DNA of 64,000 nt from Hyalella azteca (lineage: Eukaryota; Arthropoda; Malacostraca; Amphipoda; Hyalellidae): the NCBI RefSeq assembly GCF_000764305.2, contig NW_025936059.1, positions 383,657 to 447,656 of the forward strand. The letters are read 5' to 3'. The position numbers and the translations under genes were made by a program. The notes below the pieces were generated by a model. It saw nothing but the letters and a program-made list of their open reading frames with translations, was not told the DNA's origin and made no database searches. Below, piece after piece: positions 1 through 9,099 of the stretch; within the stretch, counting starts at the first letter, position 1, and each line of letters starts with the position of its first letter.

Positions 1-337
1 TATTTGATAAGCAGATTTAAATAGACTATCATCCTACAAAAAACTTAAGCATACTAGAACTTCCCGCAAATTAGGACTTGTTATCACTGTTGTATGATAA
101 AATTTAAATTACTTGATGTATTTAAATGTAAAGCATATTTAATAAAGCATATGATGTAAAAAGATGTAAAGCATATTTAAATAATACTATCATCCTATGA
201 ATAACTTGAGCATAATTACTTCAGACAATTTAGCACTTATTATCACTGTTGTGTAATAAGCTTTAAATTTCTTCAATTCCGTAGATTTTATTTGTGGAAA
301 ATCTAACCCATTAGCCTCCAGACCCATAATGTAATGA
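1..337. other. AT-rich DNA, no gene recognised
   Basis: This contains a diverged direct repeat (around 25-100 and 186-265, sharing CTATCATCCTA and a TTATCACTGTTGT motif). No coding exon was recognised. It precedes the SAMHD1-associated 13-bp array. Confidence 0.4.
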
Positions 338-778
338 GTGACTGTATTGTACTCTATTTCTGTGCTGTATTTCTGTACTGTATTTCTGTACTGTATTTCT
401 GTACTGTATTTCTGTGCTGTATTTCTGTACTGTATTTCTGTGTTGTATTTCTGTACTGTATTTCTGTGCTGTATATCTGTACTGTATATCTGTACTGTAT
501 ATCTGTGCTGTATTTCTGTACTGTATTTCTGTACTGTATTTCTGTACTGTATATCTGTACTGTATATCTGTACTGTATATCTGTACTGTATATCTGTACT
601 GTATTTCTGTACTGTATTTCTGTACTGTATTTCTGTACTGTATATCTGGACTGTATATCTGTACTGTATATCTGTGCTGTATTTCCGTACTGTATATCTG
701 TACTGTATTTCTGTACTGTATTTCTGTACTGTATATCTGTACTGTATTTCTGTACTGTATTTCTGTACTGTATTTCAG
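338..778. repeat. 13-bp minisatellite (TGTACTGTATTTC)
   Basis: About 33 units of TGTACTGTATTTC and variants (TATC, TGTGCTG). Since 13 is not a multiple of three and the unit lacks stops, several frames on both strands stay open. These ORFs are repeat artefacts. The array ends in TATTTCAG, which is the splice acceptor of the exon at 779. Confidence 0.95.
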
Positions 779-853
779 GTTCATAAGGCAGCTGGGCTGC
801 AGTTCGTTCGTGTACCCCAGTGCCTGCCACAGCAGATTTGAACACAGCATTGG
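779..853 (+). CDS. SAMHD1: SAMHD1 exon before the HD exon
   Basis: The acceptor TATTTCAG is formed by the last unit of the adjoining 13-bp minisatellite. The exon reads FIRQLG then [16 protein letters not shown], matching the conserved QLGG...PGA.H.RFEHSLG stretch just upstream of the HD motif in SAMHD1. It ends with GG before a GTCAGT donor. The exon at 1452 begins with the A that completes the glycine codon, so the two join in frame. Confidence 0.82.
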
Positions 854-3800
854 GTCAGTTGCCTTATATATGCTGTGTTGCCTTATATAGTTGCCTTATA
901 GTCAAGCCAGACCATGTAATGTCAGGCGTGGTTAATGCCCATGTTTATTTCATCTACGTTAGTTTGTAGATACCCTGTAGGTATTTTATTTTTGTGTATG
1001 ACCAATTCGGGTACAAGACATCACCTGCGCCCGTGTCCGATATTGCTGCGTGTACTGCAGAGTGTGTCATGCAATATTGTAGCGTGTACTGCACATGTAA
1101 TATGTACTGCAGAGTAGCACACGTACCATGTACAGAGCAGCACATGTAACATGTACCACAGTAGCACATGTAACATGTACAGAGCAGCACACGTACCATG
1201 TACCACAGTAGCACATGTAACATGTTCTACAGAGCAGCACATGTACCATGTACAGAGCAGCACATGTAACATGTACAGAGTAGCACATGTAACATGTACA
1301 GAGCAGCACATGTACCATGTACAGAGTAGCACATGTAACATGTACAGAGCAGCACATGTACCATGTACCGAGCAGCACATGTAACATGTACCACAGTAGC
1401 ACATGTATAACATGTATAACATGTACAGAGTAGCACATGTACCATGTACAGAGTAGCACACTTGGCCGGTAAGCTGGTGGAGGCCTTAAGACACCGGCAG
1501 CCAGGGCTGGACATCACCACGGAGGACGCCATGTGCGTGCAGGTGGCCGGTCTCTGTCATGACCTCGGCCACGGTCCCTTCAGCCACCTCTGGGAACAGT
1601 TTGCCAAAGACTTCAGGGTGAGAACTGTTTATAGTCGCAGAAAAATGATTATTTATTAATATACTAGCAGGTTAGACCGGCAATCTCTTTAGTTCGAGAC
1701 CCGAGACCTCGGCCACGGACCCTTCAGCCACCTCTGGGAACAGTTTGCCAAAGACTTCAGGGTGAGAACTGTTTATAGTCGCAGAAAAATGATTATTTAT
1801 TAATATACTANGCATTGAAAGTTTGCATCTTATAAACGACATTGAAAGTTTGCATCTTATAAACGACATTGAAAGTTTGCATCTTATAAACAACATTGAA
1901 AGTTTGCATCTTATAAACGACATTGAAAGTTTGCATCTTATCAACTACATTTTGATAGTAACTTTCTGCCTCACAATACAAGTTTATGCCTTACAGTGTA
2001 TCAACACATTCTTAAATATTGTCCATGTAATAGATACTCATCAACTGACATGACGGAACTATTTCATAGAGCCTATGAATCTATAGTTCTTAGTCATTTT
2101 ATCCGTTCCCATTCTTTATTTTGTCTATTTATTCTTTGCTTGCTATTTATCTTATGTGTGACGTGTCCTCGAAGTTTGTTTAAACCCGACGCTACGATAA
2201 ATTCTTCGTAGAACAATAATAGTAATAATAATAATAATAGTAATAATGATAATTATAATACTAATACTAATAATAATAGTAATAATAATAATAATAATAG
2301 TAATAATAATAATAATAATAGTAATAATAATAATAATAATAATAAAATAATAATAATGATAATAATAATAATANTTTATAATCTCAGAAAAATGGTTATT
2401 ATCTATGAATACTAGCACGTTAGACCGGCAATCTCTTTTTAATTCGAGAGCTCTGTTATCACTAATAGCCTCATTCCGATTCCCATTAAGTAAGATAAAT
2501 CTAATGTATGCTAATTGAATATGAAGATGATTACATGGAACGAGCCACACTTTACTCTCGTTTCGAAATATTCATGTCTTTAAATTAAATTTTATTTTTT
2601 CATATAAATTTGAATATCAACTTGAAATTCTTGTTAGAATCCTTCTCTCCCAGTTCCGCAATACCTCGCTATTCTCGTACTAGGAATGAATTTTTCAGAT
2701 AAATATTCATGATTTTTGCCGCATTGCGTCAAACACATAAACATGTAAACATGCAAACCAACATGAAAAATATACATAAGAATAATAAAAATACATGTAT
2801 TGTTTGAAATGATACCATTATTACCAGTCGCTTGGGTACAAATTCCAAGGTTATTGAGTGAACGAGTCTAGTTCACCGAGTTCTGTAGCTCTAAAAATAA
2901 TATCATATTTTATTATTAATGCAGAAATTACTAAGTAACGGTGAAATTTTTTCGTTGGTAGAATCATCGAAAAGTGAATGAATCCTAACTTCACGAGGGT
3001 TTGAAAGTTTGCATCTTATCAACTACATTGAAAGTTTGCATCTTATAAACTACATTGAAAGTTTGCATCTTATAAACGACATTGAAAGTTTGCATCTTTT
3101 AAACGACATTGAAAGTTTGCATCTTATAAACGACATTGAAAGTTTGTAGTTGGGGTAGTCGGTAGTGTTAGTGTACAAGTTGGGGTAGTCGGTAGTGTTA
3201 GTGTACAAGTTGGTGTGCCTCAATATGCCTCAATATTATTGAGGCATATTGAGGCGCGTCTTGGAGTTCGAAAGTTACACGTGTGTCGGGACGCAGGTCG
3301 TCGGGCACAAAACTGAAGGTGCCCCATCGCTATCCCGGGACGGTCTCAGCCCTCGCACCCAGCAGAGAAAAGGATCGAAATTGTCCCTTAGGTTGTAGTT
3401 TCTTTATCCCATGCTGTGACGTATAGCGTTTCTCTCTGCCTTGTAGGAATGGGACCAGCTTTGATAAAATGTCATCACTTGCTACGAAACTTGATCACAT
3501 GTATTATTATTATTACTATTATTATTATTCCACGAAGAGATTGTCGTGGCGTCTCGTTCAGATCGAATTTCGAGGGCACGTTACAAGTGGCTAAAGCTAA
3601 CGTGGTGGCTATTATAAGTCGATAAGTGGCCATTGCACATCGACTATTTACAATATTGACTTCAATGCAACAAATATTAACAGAATGTTATGACATGCCT
3701 CAATAATATTGGACTGAGTTTCCCACATCAACAGTTGAACATTCTTGCCCTGCAGATCATCAACAATCAACGCAACGGCATCGACGTCGACAAGTGGGAC

Positions 3801-6800
3801 TATCTGCTACGGGACAGCCACCACCTCGGCATCCCGGTCAGGCTATTAACAATATTGACTTCAATGCTATAAATAATTACAATATTGACTTCAATGCAAT
3901 AAATATTCATATTGTTTTACTAACCTGAATTATTATTTATCGTTAACCTAAAGGTTAACGTTAAATAATTAATGTACTCAGTTCAAATATGATACGGGAT
4001 CACCACCTCGGCATCCCGGTCAGACTTATAACAATAATGACTTCAATGCAATAAATAATTACAATATTGACTTCAATGCAATAAATATTCATATTGTTTT
4101 ACTAACCTGTTCATACCACTTGAAGGTTAACGTTAAATAATTAATGTACTCAGTTCAAATATGATACGGGATCACCACCTCGGCATCCCGGTCAGGCTAT
4201 TTACAATAATGACTTCAATGCTATAAATATTTACAATATTGACTTCAATGCAATAAATAATTACAATATTGACTTCAATGCTATAAATAATTACAATAAT
4301 GACTTCAATACAACAAATATTCATACTGTTTTACTAACCCGATCATACTAGTTGAGATAAACGTTAAATAATTAATTTACTTTGTTAAAATATGATATGC
4401 GATGTTACAGTATATACGTACAAGCTACACTTATTTGCTCATACCACTTGAAGGTAAACTTTAAATAATAAATTTACTCATTTCAAATATATGATGCAAT
4501 GTTACAGTATATACAAGCTACGCTTATTGCATAGTATTAAGACAAGACTTAATGACCTGTTGCCTTAGTGGTAAACCTGCCTGTATTTTATGTTGCAGTA
4601 CAATAACAGATTATTTATATAGATACATAGGTATTTAAAGTTACACTTATTGCTCAGTATTAAGACAAGACTCAATTGCCTTAGTGGTAAACCTGCCTGT
4701 ATTTTATGCTGCAGAACATGAATAGATTATTTATGTAGCTGCATAGGTATTTAAATCGACTGTGAGTATTTTATGTTGCAGAACACGAATATATTATTTA
4801 TATAAGTATTTAAATTGTTTATGATGGCAGGTTTCGTTTTCGTACGAGCGCCTGAGCAGAACACGAATAGATTATTTATATAAGTATTTAAATTGTCTAT
4901 GATGGCAGGTTTCGTTTTCGTACGAGCGGCTGAGCAGAACACGAATAGATTATTTATATAAGTATTTAAATCTGTTATGATGNGCCTTAATAATAGCCAT
5001 GGATGATTGACGCACAATTGAGATAGTCAAAATAAAATCTTAACAACCTTTATAATAATAGCCATGGATGATTGACGCACAATTGAGATAGTCAAAAGAA
5101 AATCTTAACAACCTTAATAATAGCCATGGATGATTGACGCACAATTGAGATAGTCAAAAGGAAATCTTAATATCCTCTAATAATAATGATGGATGACCGA
5201 GCTAATTACTTAACAGATTTTCAGTTAATAAATGAAGCTCACTCTTACACGCAGGCGCTGATAGCGGGCGAGAACTGCGAAGGAACAGAACGCGGTCCTC
5301 TCAAGCAGTTCCTCTTTGATGTGAGTTATTCCCTTGACTCTTATAAATTATCCAGTGATTTATTATTATTTCTTCTTACTTATATCTATAATTATAATCA
5401 TCAGAATTATCTCGGTACTAATTTTCTCATATTTTTGTTAATCATTTACCATAAATTTGTGCCACTATGGGGCTCGAATGTCCTGTCTTGATCCTTTCCA
5501 TATCGTGTCATATTCTCTCATATATCCTGCCTTGATTCCCCCTACATCCTGTCATGTTCTCTCATATATCCTGCCTTGATTCCTCCTACATCCTGTCATG
5601 TTCTCTCGTATATCCTGCCTTGATTTCTCCTATATCCTGTCATGTTCTCTCATATATCCTGCCTTCATTCCTCCTACATCCTGTCATATTCTCTCGTATA
5701 TCCTGCCTGAGGTTCATCAAATATATGCTGAAGATGCCTGAAATATATGCCTGAGGCCTGAGGTTCATCTTCAACAGGATAAAATTTGTGAAGGTTGAAT
5801 GGAGAGTCATTGTGATATTTAAATAGTCATAGCCTTCATATTGGTGTGCCATTAAGGGAAGTGTTAGTGTACAAGTTGGGGTAGTCGGTAGTGTTAGTGT
5901 ACAAGTTGGGGTAGTCGGTAGTGTTAGTGCTGTCTCTTATACACATCTAGATGTGTATAAGAGACAGGTCGTATCTTCGTCATGAATTGTCGTAGCTTCG
6001 TCATGAATTGTTTCAAGCCAAATGAAATTAAATAAAATAAATAAAGGTTTGCCTCATTGCAGCGAAAACGTTAATGTCACAGCATGTTGATTACCTTAGT
6101 TATTAGTAGTTGGTATTTATTAGTATTTATTAGTAGTTATTTGACGTGAACATGTGATTTAGCGCCAGCTGCCTCACGCCTCTCACCCCGCAGACGAGGC
6201 AGACGAGGCAGGCTGTCAGAGGCAGCAGACAGCGTGCAGGAGTTCGTACAGCTGACAGACGACGTGGTGCAGCGCATGATGCGCCTCAGAGACGTGCGAG
6301 GCGCGCCTCACGCCTCACGCCTCATCCTCACGGACGTGTTCAGGCGCAGGCTCTACCAGGACGTGGGCCACGTCATGCTCGACTGTGCGCAGCGCTGTAC
6401 AGTCGTGCGTGAGACTGTTGTTGTTATGAGTGTTATTGTACAGTCGTGCGTGAGACTGTTGTTGTTATGAGCTGTCTCTTATACACATCTAGATGTGTAT
6501 AAGAGACAGCCATGTGAGTGTGTCGTAAACTGGACGCCATGTGAGTGTGTCGTAAGCTGGACGCCATGTGAGTGTGTCGTAAACTGGACGCCATGTGAGT
6601 GTGTTGTAAGCTGGACGCCATGTGAGTGTGTTGTGTGATGATGTGGATGGAGCCGCTATCGATCGCAGTAGCTGATGCTGGACATTGTGTTTACTTGCTC
6701 CGTTTTATGAGTTTCGTTTGCTTAAGTTCTTGACATGACAGGTTGAAAAAGCTCCTGATGTTTACTATAATTGCTGTTGTTTTACATATGTTTTTATACT

Positions 6801-7309
6801 TGTCATCTTCATTTTTGGACGCGGAGATTGAAAACAGTGATCGTTGATGTGGTTAGGGAGCAGAGGGCACATTTAGCTTCCTATCCTAGTCTGGGAAATT
6901 CTACATTTTGACATTTTGACATCACGTGCACAGCTCGTGTCACGAGCATACATTATACACACCACACAGCATACATTATATATACAATAGACTGTTGAGT
7001 AGAGTTCTCTACAAGCTGTGGTCTGGTAGACAGGTGTGTGTGGCTGGAGAGGAAGGTTCTCTCACAGTAAAACACTCCGTATTTGTCTCATTATTTGTGT
7101 CATTATTTATTAATTATTATTATTATTATATTTATATTATTTTAGTTTGCTTGTACATCACGTCTTTTCTCTCAATATGTAATATAAATTATTATATTGT
7201 CTATTATTATTAATAGTTTTATTATTATTATTCACGTCTTCATCAGGTTCTTGGACGCCTTCAGGGCAGCGGACGAAGACCTGCTGGGCGACGAGGACGG
7301 CCACAACGG
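779..7309 (+). CDS. SAMHD1: SAMHD1-like dNTP triphosphohydrolase, partial, exons out of order
   Basis: Six exons match the HD-domain dNTPase SAMHD1, which hydrolyses deoxynucleoside triphosphates. Exons seen are 779-853 (RFEHSIG), 1452-1617 (HD motif [11 protein letters not shown]), 5255-5320 (ends KQFLFD), 3756-3836 ([18 protein letters not shown]), 7247-7309 ([11 protein letters not shown]) and 6194-about 6408 ([23 protein letters not shown]). That listing is the protein order expected from the family. The window instead has the 3756 exon before the 5255 exon and the 6194 exon before the 7247 exon. Splice phases agree with the protein order: 5320 and 3756 are both phase 0, and 7309 leaves GG, which the first A of 6194 completes to glycine. 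The N terminus, segments after the HD exon and after HHLGIP, and the C terminus were not found. They may lie in gaps. The family assignment is strong; the gene model is not complete. Confidence 0.85.
1080..1459. repeat. 23/24-bp minisatellite with splice acceptor in its units
   Basis: Units resemble ACAGAGCAGCACATGTAAC plus ATGT, about 16 copies. Most units contain TGTACAG followed by AG.AGCACA, which is the acceptor and first bases of the SAMHD1 exon at 1452. The array therefore runs directly into coding sequence. ORFs on both strands are repeat artefacts. Confidence 0.93.
1452..1617 (+). CDS. SAMHD1: SAMHD1 HD-motif exon
   Basis: This exon encodes [12 protein letters not shown] through [13 protein letters not shown] to AKDFR, then a GTGAGA donor. 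The HD pair in [11 protein letters not shown] is the metal-binding signature of HD phosphohydrolases. The acceptor (TGTACAG) and first exon bases (AGTAGCACA) are also present in most units of the minisatellite directly upstream. A partial second copy of the exon's 3' end plus intron lies at 1705-1810. Confidence 0.88.
1561..1810 (+). repeat. 106-bp direct duplication of HD-exon 3' end and intron start
   Basis: Bases 1561-1666 recur at 1705-1810 with a single noted difference (GGTCCC versus GGACCC). The copy includes CTCGGCCACGG, the exon end and the GTGAGA donor, then stops at a lone N at 1811. It could be a real local duplication or two haplotype contig ends joined by the assembler. Confidence 0.85.
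1812..1950. repeat. 27-bp tandem array (first block)
   Basis: About five copies of a unit ending TTGCATCTTATAAACGACA and beginning TTGAAAG. The same unit forms a second block at 3003-3147, so the two may be the broken ends of one array. Confidence 0.9.
2211..2373. repeat. TAA/ATT trinucleotide microsatellite
   Basis: An imperfect (TAA)n tract with occasional TAG and TGA units, ending at a lone N at 2374. After the N, about 75 bases resemble 1645-1700 (GTTAGACCGGCAATCTC), another sign of a joined duplicate end. Confidence 0.92.
2450..3002. other. intronic or unplaced DNA, nothing recognised
   Basis: AT-rich single-copy-looking sequence without a supported exon. It lies between two blocks of the same 27-bp repeat. 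Confidence 0.4.
3003..3216. repeat. 27-bp array (second block) and 30-bp repeat
   Basis: About five units of the 27-bp TTGCATCTTATAAACGACA repeat, then two units beginning AGTTGGGGTAGTCGGTAGTG. The 30-bp repeat recurs at 5860-5929, directly against the first adapter, tying those two places together. Confidence 0.88.
3756..3836 (+). CDS. SAMHD1: SAMHD1 exon with [11 protein letters not shown] signature
   Basis: This 27-codon exon (phase 0 to 0) encodes the family signature [20 protein letters not shown], with acceptor CCTGCAG and donor GTCAGG. Its 3' end and donor are repeated at about 3989-4022 and 4162-4195 within an intronic tandem array. It should follow the 5255-5320 exon in the mRNA but lies upstream of it here. 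Confidence 0.85.
3843..4330. repeat. Tandem array carrying the 3' end of the SAMHD1 exon at 3756
   Basis: Units built on ACAATATTGACTTCAATGCA plus ATAAATA, interleaved with two larger duplications. Those duplications contain CACCACCTCGGCATCCCG followed by GTCAG, which is the 3' end and donor of exon 3756-3836. Confidence 0.85.
4434..5190. repeat. Cluster of longer tandem repeats
   Basis: Three families lie side by side. There are duplications with CTTAGTGGTAAACCTGCCTG (about 4560-4710), about 78-bp units with GAATAGATTATTTATATAAG (4780-4982), and about 62-bp units with AATAGCCATGGATGATTGAC (4984-5190). A lone N at 4983 separates the last two. Confidence 0.85.
5255..5320 (+). CDS. SAMHD1: SAMHD1 exon preceding the [11 protein letters not shown] exon
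   Basis: This 22-codon exon starts ALIAGEN, ends GPLKQFLFD, and has acceptor CACGCAG and a strong GTGAGT donor. In SAMHD1 proteins, the equivalent K.FL(Y/F)(E/D) segment immediately precedes [14 protein letters not shown]. The phase-0 end fits the phase-0 start of the exon at 3756, although that exon lies 1.4 kb upstream in this assembly. Confidence 0.75.
5484..5716. repeat. About 45-bp tandem repeat
   Basis: Roughly five units with TATCCTGCCTTGATTCCTCC and CATCCTGTCATGTTCTCTC. It lies downstream of SAMHD1 exon 5255-5320. The ORFs here are repeat translations. Confidence 0.88.
5930..5967. other. Nextera mate-pair junction adapter (contaminant)
   Basis: CTGTCTCTTATACACATCT is followed immediately by its exact reverse complement, 38 bases in all. 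This is the mosaic-end junction of Nextera mate-pair libraries. It is synthetic. Sequence left of it matches the 30-bp repeat at 3148, and sequence right of it matches the 21-bp repeat at 7318. Confidence 0.98.
6194..6408 (+). CDS. SAMHD1: SAMHD1 exon after the allosteric region
   Basis: The exon encodes a basic linker, then [19 protein letters not shown], and [15 protein letters not shown]. This parallels the SAMHD1 segment with KLTD and the RNLFKYVG-like helix. The first base A completes a glycine codon begun by exon 7247-7309. The 3' limit is uncertain: the GTGAGA at 6409 lies within a 41-bp tandem duplication, and other GT positions are possible. Confidence 0.72.
6398..6471. repeat. 41-bp duplication containing a possible splice donor
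   Basis: TACAGTCGTGCGTGAGACTG plus following bases occurs twice. The GTGAGA in the first copy is the best donor for SAMHD1 exon 6194-6408, so the duplicated unit spans an exon-intron boundary. Confidence 0.75.
6472..6509. other. Nextera mate-pair junction adapter (contaminant), second copy
   Basis: The same 38-base synthetic junction as at 5930. On the minus strand it is read within an ORF as [11 protein letters not shown], a peptide that is a signature of this adapter in databases. That ORF (6433-6621) must not be annotated as a gene. Confidence 0.98.
6510..6634. repeat. 27-bp minisatellite
   Basis: About five units of CATGTGAGTGTGTCGTAAAC plus TGGACGC. It begins immediately after the second adapter, so its linkage to the left-hand sequence is via a mate-pair junction and is not direct. 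Confidence 0.9.
6635..7246. other. probable SAMHD1 intron, nothing recognised
   Basis: AT-rich sequence without a supported exon, ending in the acceptor of exon 7247-7309. Confidence 0.4.
7247..7309 (+). CDS. SAMHD1: SAMHD1 exon ([11 protein letters not shown])
   Basis: This short exon encodes [20 protein letters not shown] plus GG, with acceptor CATCAG and donor GTTAGT. It corresponds to the TDAFLKADDY segment of SAMHD1, which directly precedes the segment encoded by 6194-6408. A 21-bp minisatellite begins about ten bases after the donor and runs into the N gap. Confidence 0.7.
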
Positions 7310-7317
7310 GTTAGTTC

Positions 7318-7501
7318 TGCATCGTCGTATCTTCGTCATGAATTGTCGTATCTACGTCATGAATTGTCGTATCTACGTCATGAATTGTCGTATCTTCGTC
7401 ATGAATTGTCGTATCTTCGTCATGAATTGTCGTATCTTCGTCATGAATTGTCGTATCTTCGTCATGAATTGTCGTATCTTCGTCATGAATTGTCGTATCT
7501 T
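7318..7501. repeat. 21-bp minisatellite at the gap edge
   Basis: About nine units of GTCGTATCTTCGTCATGAATT. Because 21 is a multiple of three, one frame reads a seven-residue peptide repeat, which is an artefact. Two more units follow the adapter at 5968. Confidence 0.92.
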
Positions 7502-8198
7502 NNNNNNNNNNNNNNNNNNNNNNNNNNNNNNNNNNNNNNNNNNNNNNNNNNNNNNNNNNNNNNNNNNNNNNNNNNNNNNNNNNNNNNNNNNNNNNNNNNN
7601 NNNNNNNNNNNNNNNNNNNNNNNNNNNNNNNNNNNNNNNNNNNNNNNNNNNNNNNNNNNNNNNNNNNNNNNNNNNNNNNNNNNNNNNNNNNNNNNNNNNN
7701 NNNNNNNNNNNNNNNNNNNNNNNNNNNNNNNNNNNNNNNNNNNNNNNNNNNNNNNNNNNNNNNNNNNNNNNNNNNNNNNNNNNNNNNNNNNNNNNNNNNN
7801 NNNNNNNNNNNNNNNNNNNNNNNNNNNNNNNNNNNNNNNNNNNNNNNNNNNNNNNNNNNNNNNNNNNNNNNNNNNNNNNNNNNNNNNNNNNNNNNNNNNN
7901 NNNNNNNNNNNNNNNNNNNNNNNNNNNNNNNNNNNNNNNNNNNNNNNNNNNNNNNNNNNNNNNNNNNNNNNNNNNNNNNNNNNNNNNNNNNNNNNNNNNN
8001 NNNNNNNNNNNNNNNNNNNNNNNNNNNNNNNNNNNNNNNNNNNNNNNNNNNNNNNNNNNNNNNNNNNNNNNNNNNNNNNNNNNNNNNNNNNNNNNNNNNN
8101 NNNNNNNNNNNNNNNNNNNNNNNNNNNNNNNNNNNNNNNNNNNNNNNNNNNNNNNNNNNNNNNNNNNNNNNNNNNNNNNNNNNNNNNNNNNNNNNNNN
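7502..8198. other. assembly gap (N)
   Basis: 697 unresolved bases between a 21-bp array and a 16-bp array. Missing SAMHD1 exons could lie here. Long ORFs across it are meaningless. Confidence 0.99.
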
Positions 8199-8262
8199 GT
8201 CTGGCAGTGAAGTGGTCTGGCAGTGAAGTGGTCTGGCAGTGAAGTGGTCTGGCAGTGAAGTG
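8199..8262. repeat. 16-bp minisatellite
   Basis: Four perfect units of GTCTGGCAGTGAAGTG directly after the gap. Confidence 0.92.
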
Positions 8263-8545
8263 GTCATTAATGTTTATGATTCTTCATTCTTGTGTTGCAC
8301 CATTTTACTCATGCATGAAATTGAGTGTATTAATAGTCAAATTTTGGTTCTTGATACGTCGGCCTAGGAAGTGATTAAAAAGATTAGAGAAAGGCTGTTA
8401 TCTTACCCATTAGTTCAGCTTAGTATATTCACTATGTTCGGTCAGCAAGATGGAATTTTGCTCTACGATTGTAACAAATATCACTTTTACTTTTTTAAGA
8501 TACTTGTAAATTAAATTCAACTTTTTATTCTAATATACACAATTC

Positions 8546-8893
8546 TGGGCCCATACTTTCAGAAAAGTTAAGAGATCGTAAGTTCATCAGCCAATCATTG
8601 ACGGCCTTTCCAGCAAAATACACCAATCATAGACAAGAAAATAGAGCGTAAGTACTTACGTTCACATAGCGAGCTTTGAAAGTATCCACCAATCATAGAC
8701 AAGAAAATAGAGCGTAAGTACTTACGTTCACTTAGCGAGTTTTGAAAGTATGGACCCTGGGGCCATACTTTCCAAACTCGCTAAGTGAACGTAAGTACTT
8801 ACGCTCTATTTTCTTGTCTTTGATTGGTTTATTTTGCTTGAAAGGCCGTCAATGATTGGCTGATGAACTTACGATCTCTTAACTTACGATCTC
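8546..8893. mobile_element. Foldback (palindromic) MITE-like element
   Basis: The left arm from GGGCCCATACTTTC through GCGTAAGTACTTACGTTCAC is repeated as its reverse complement on the right (ending TTACGATCTCTTAACTTACG). The left arm contains an internal direct duplication of about 78 bp with AATCATAGACAAGAAAATAG. The arms carry the small palindrome GTAAGTACTTAC. No coding capacity is seen. Family unknown. Confidence 0.8.
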
Positions 8894-8941
8894 TTGTCCG
8901 AATCAACGAGATTGACAGATCTTAAACTTTTTCGTACCCAG

Positions 8942-9016
8942 GAAGACTTCAGGAAGCTGATGCTGGAGGCCGTGGAGGTGCACCCAGGGCTGCCCCCGGG
9001 GCGCCCCCCTCACGAG
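8942..9016 (+). CDS. Orphan candidate exon, 25 codons
   Basis: A GC-rich island in AT-rich DNA has acceptor GTACCCAG and donor GTCTCC, phase 0 to 0. It encodes EDFRKLMLEAVEVHPG then a proline-rich end. The composition matches the SAMHD1 exons nearby, so it may be another exon of that gene, but no alignment could be recognised. Confidence 0.4.
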
Positions 9017-9099
9017 GTCTCCAGCTGCATAAGATTCATCCCTCTGACGCCACACTTCGGCAGAGGCCATCAGAATCCTATGGCGAAAATTGGGTGAGC

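Noticed and set aside
311..890. Overlapping ORFs of 150-179 codons on both strands
   Set aside because: They are translations of a 13-bp repeat that lacks stops in several frames. Only 779-853 of the region is a supported exon.
7197..8267. Long ORFs across 7.2-8.3 kb
   Set aside because: They run through 697 Ns and tandem repeats; no real coding content beyond exon 7247-7309.
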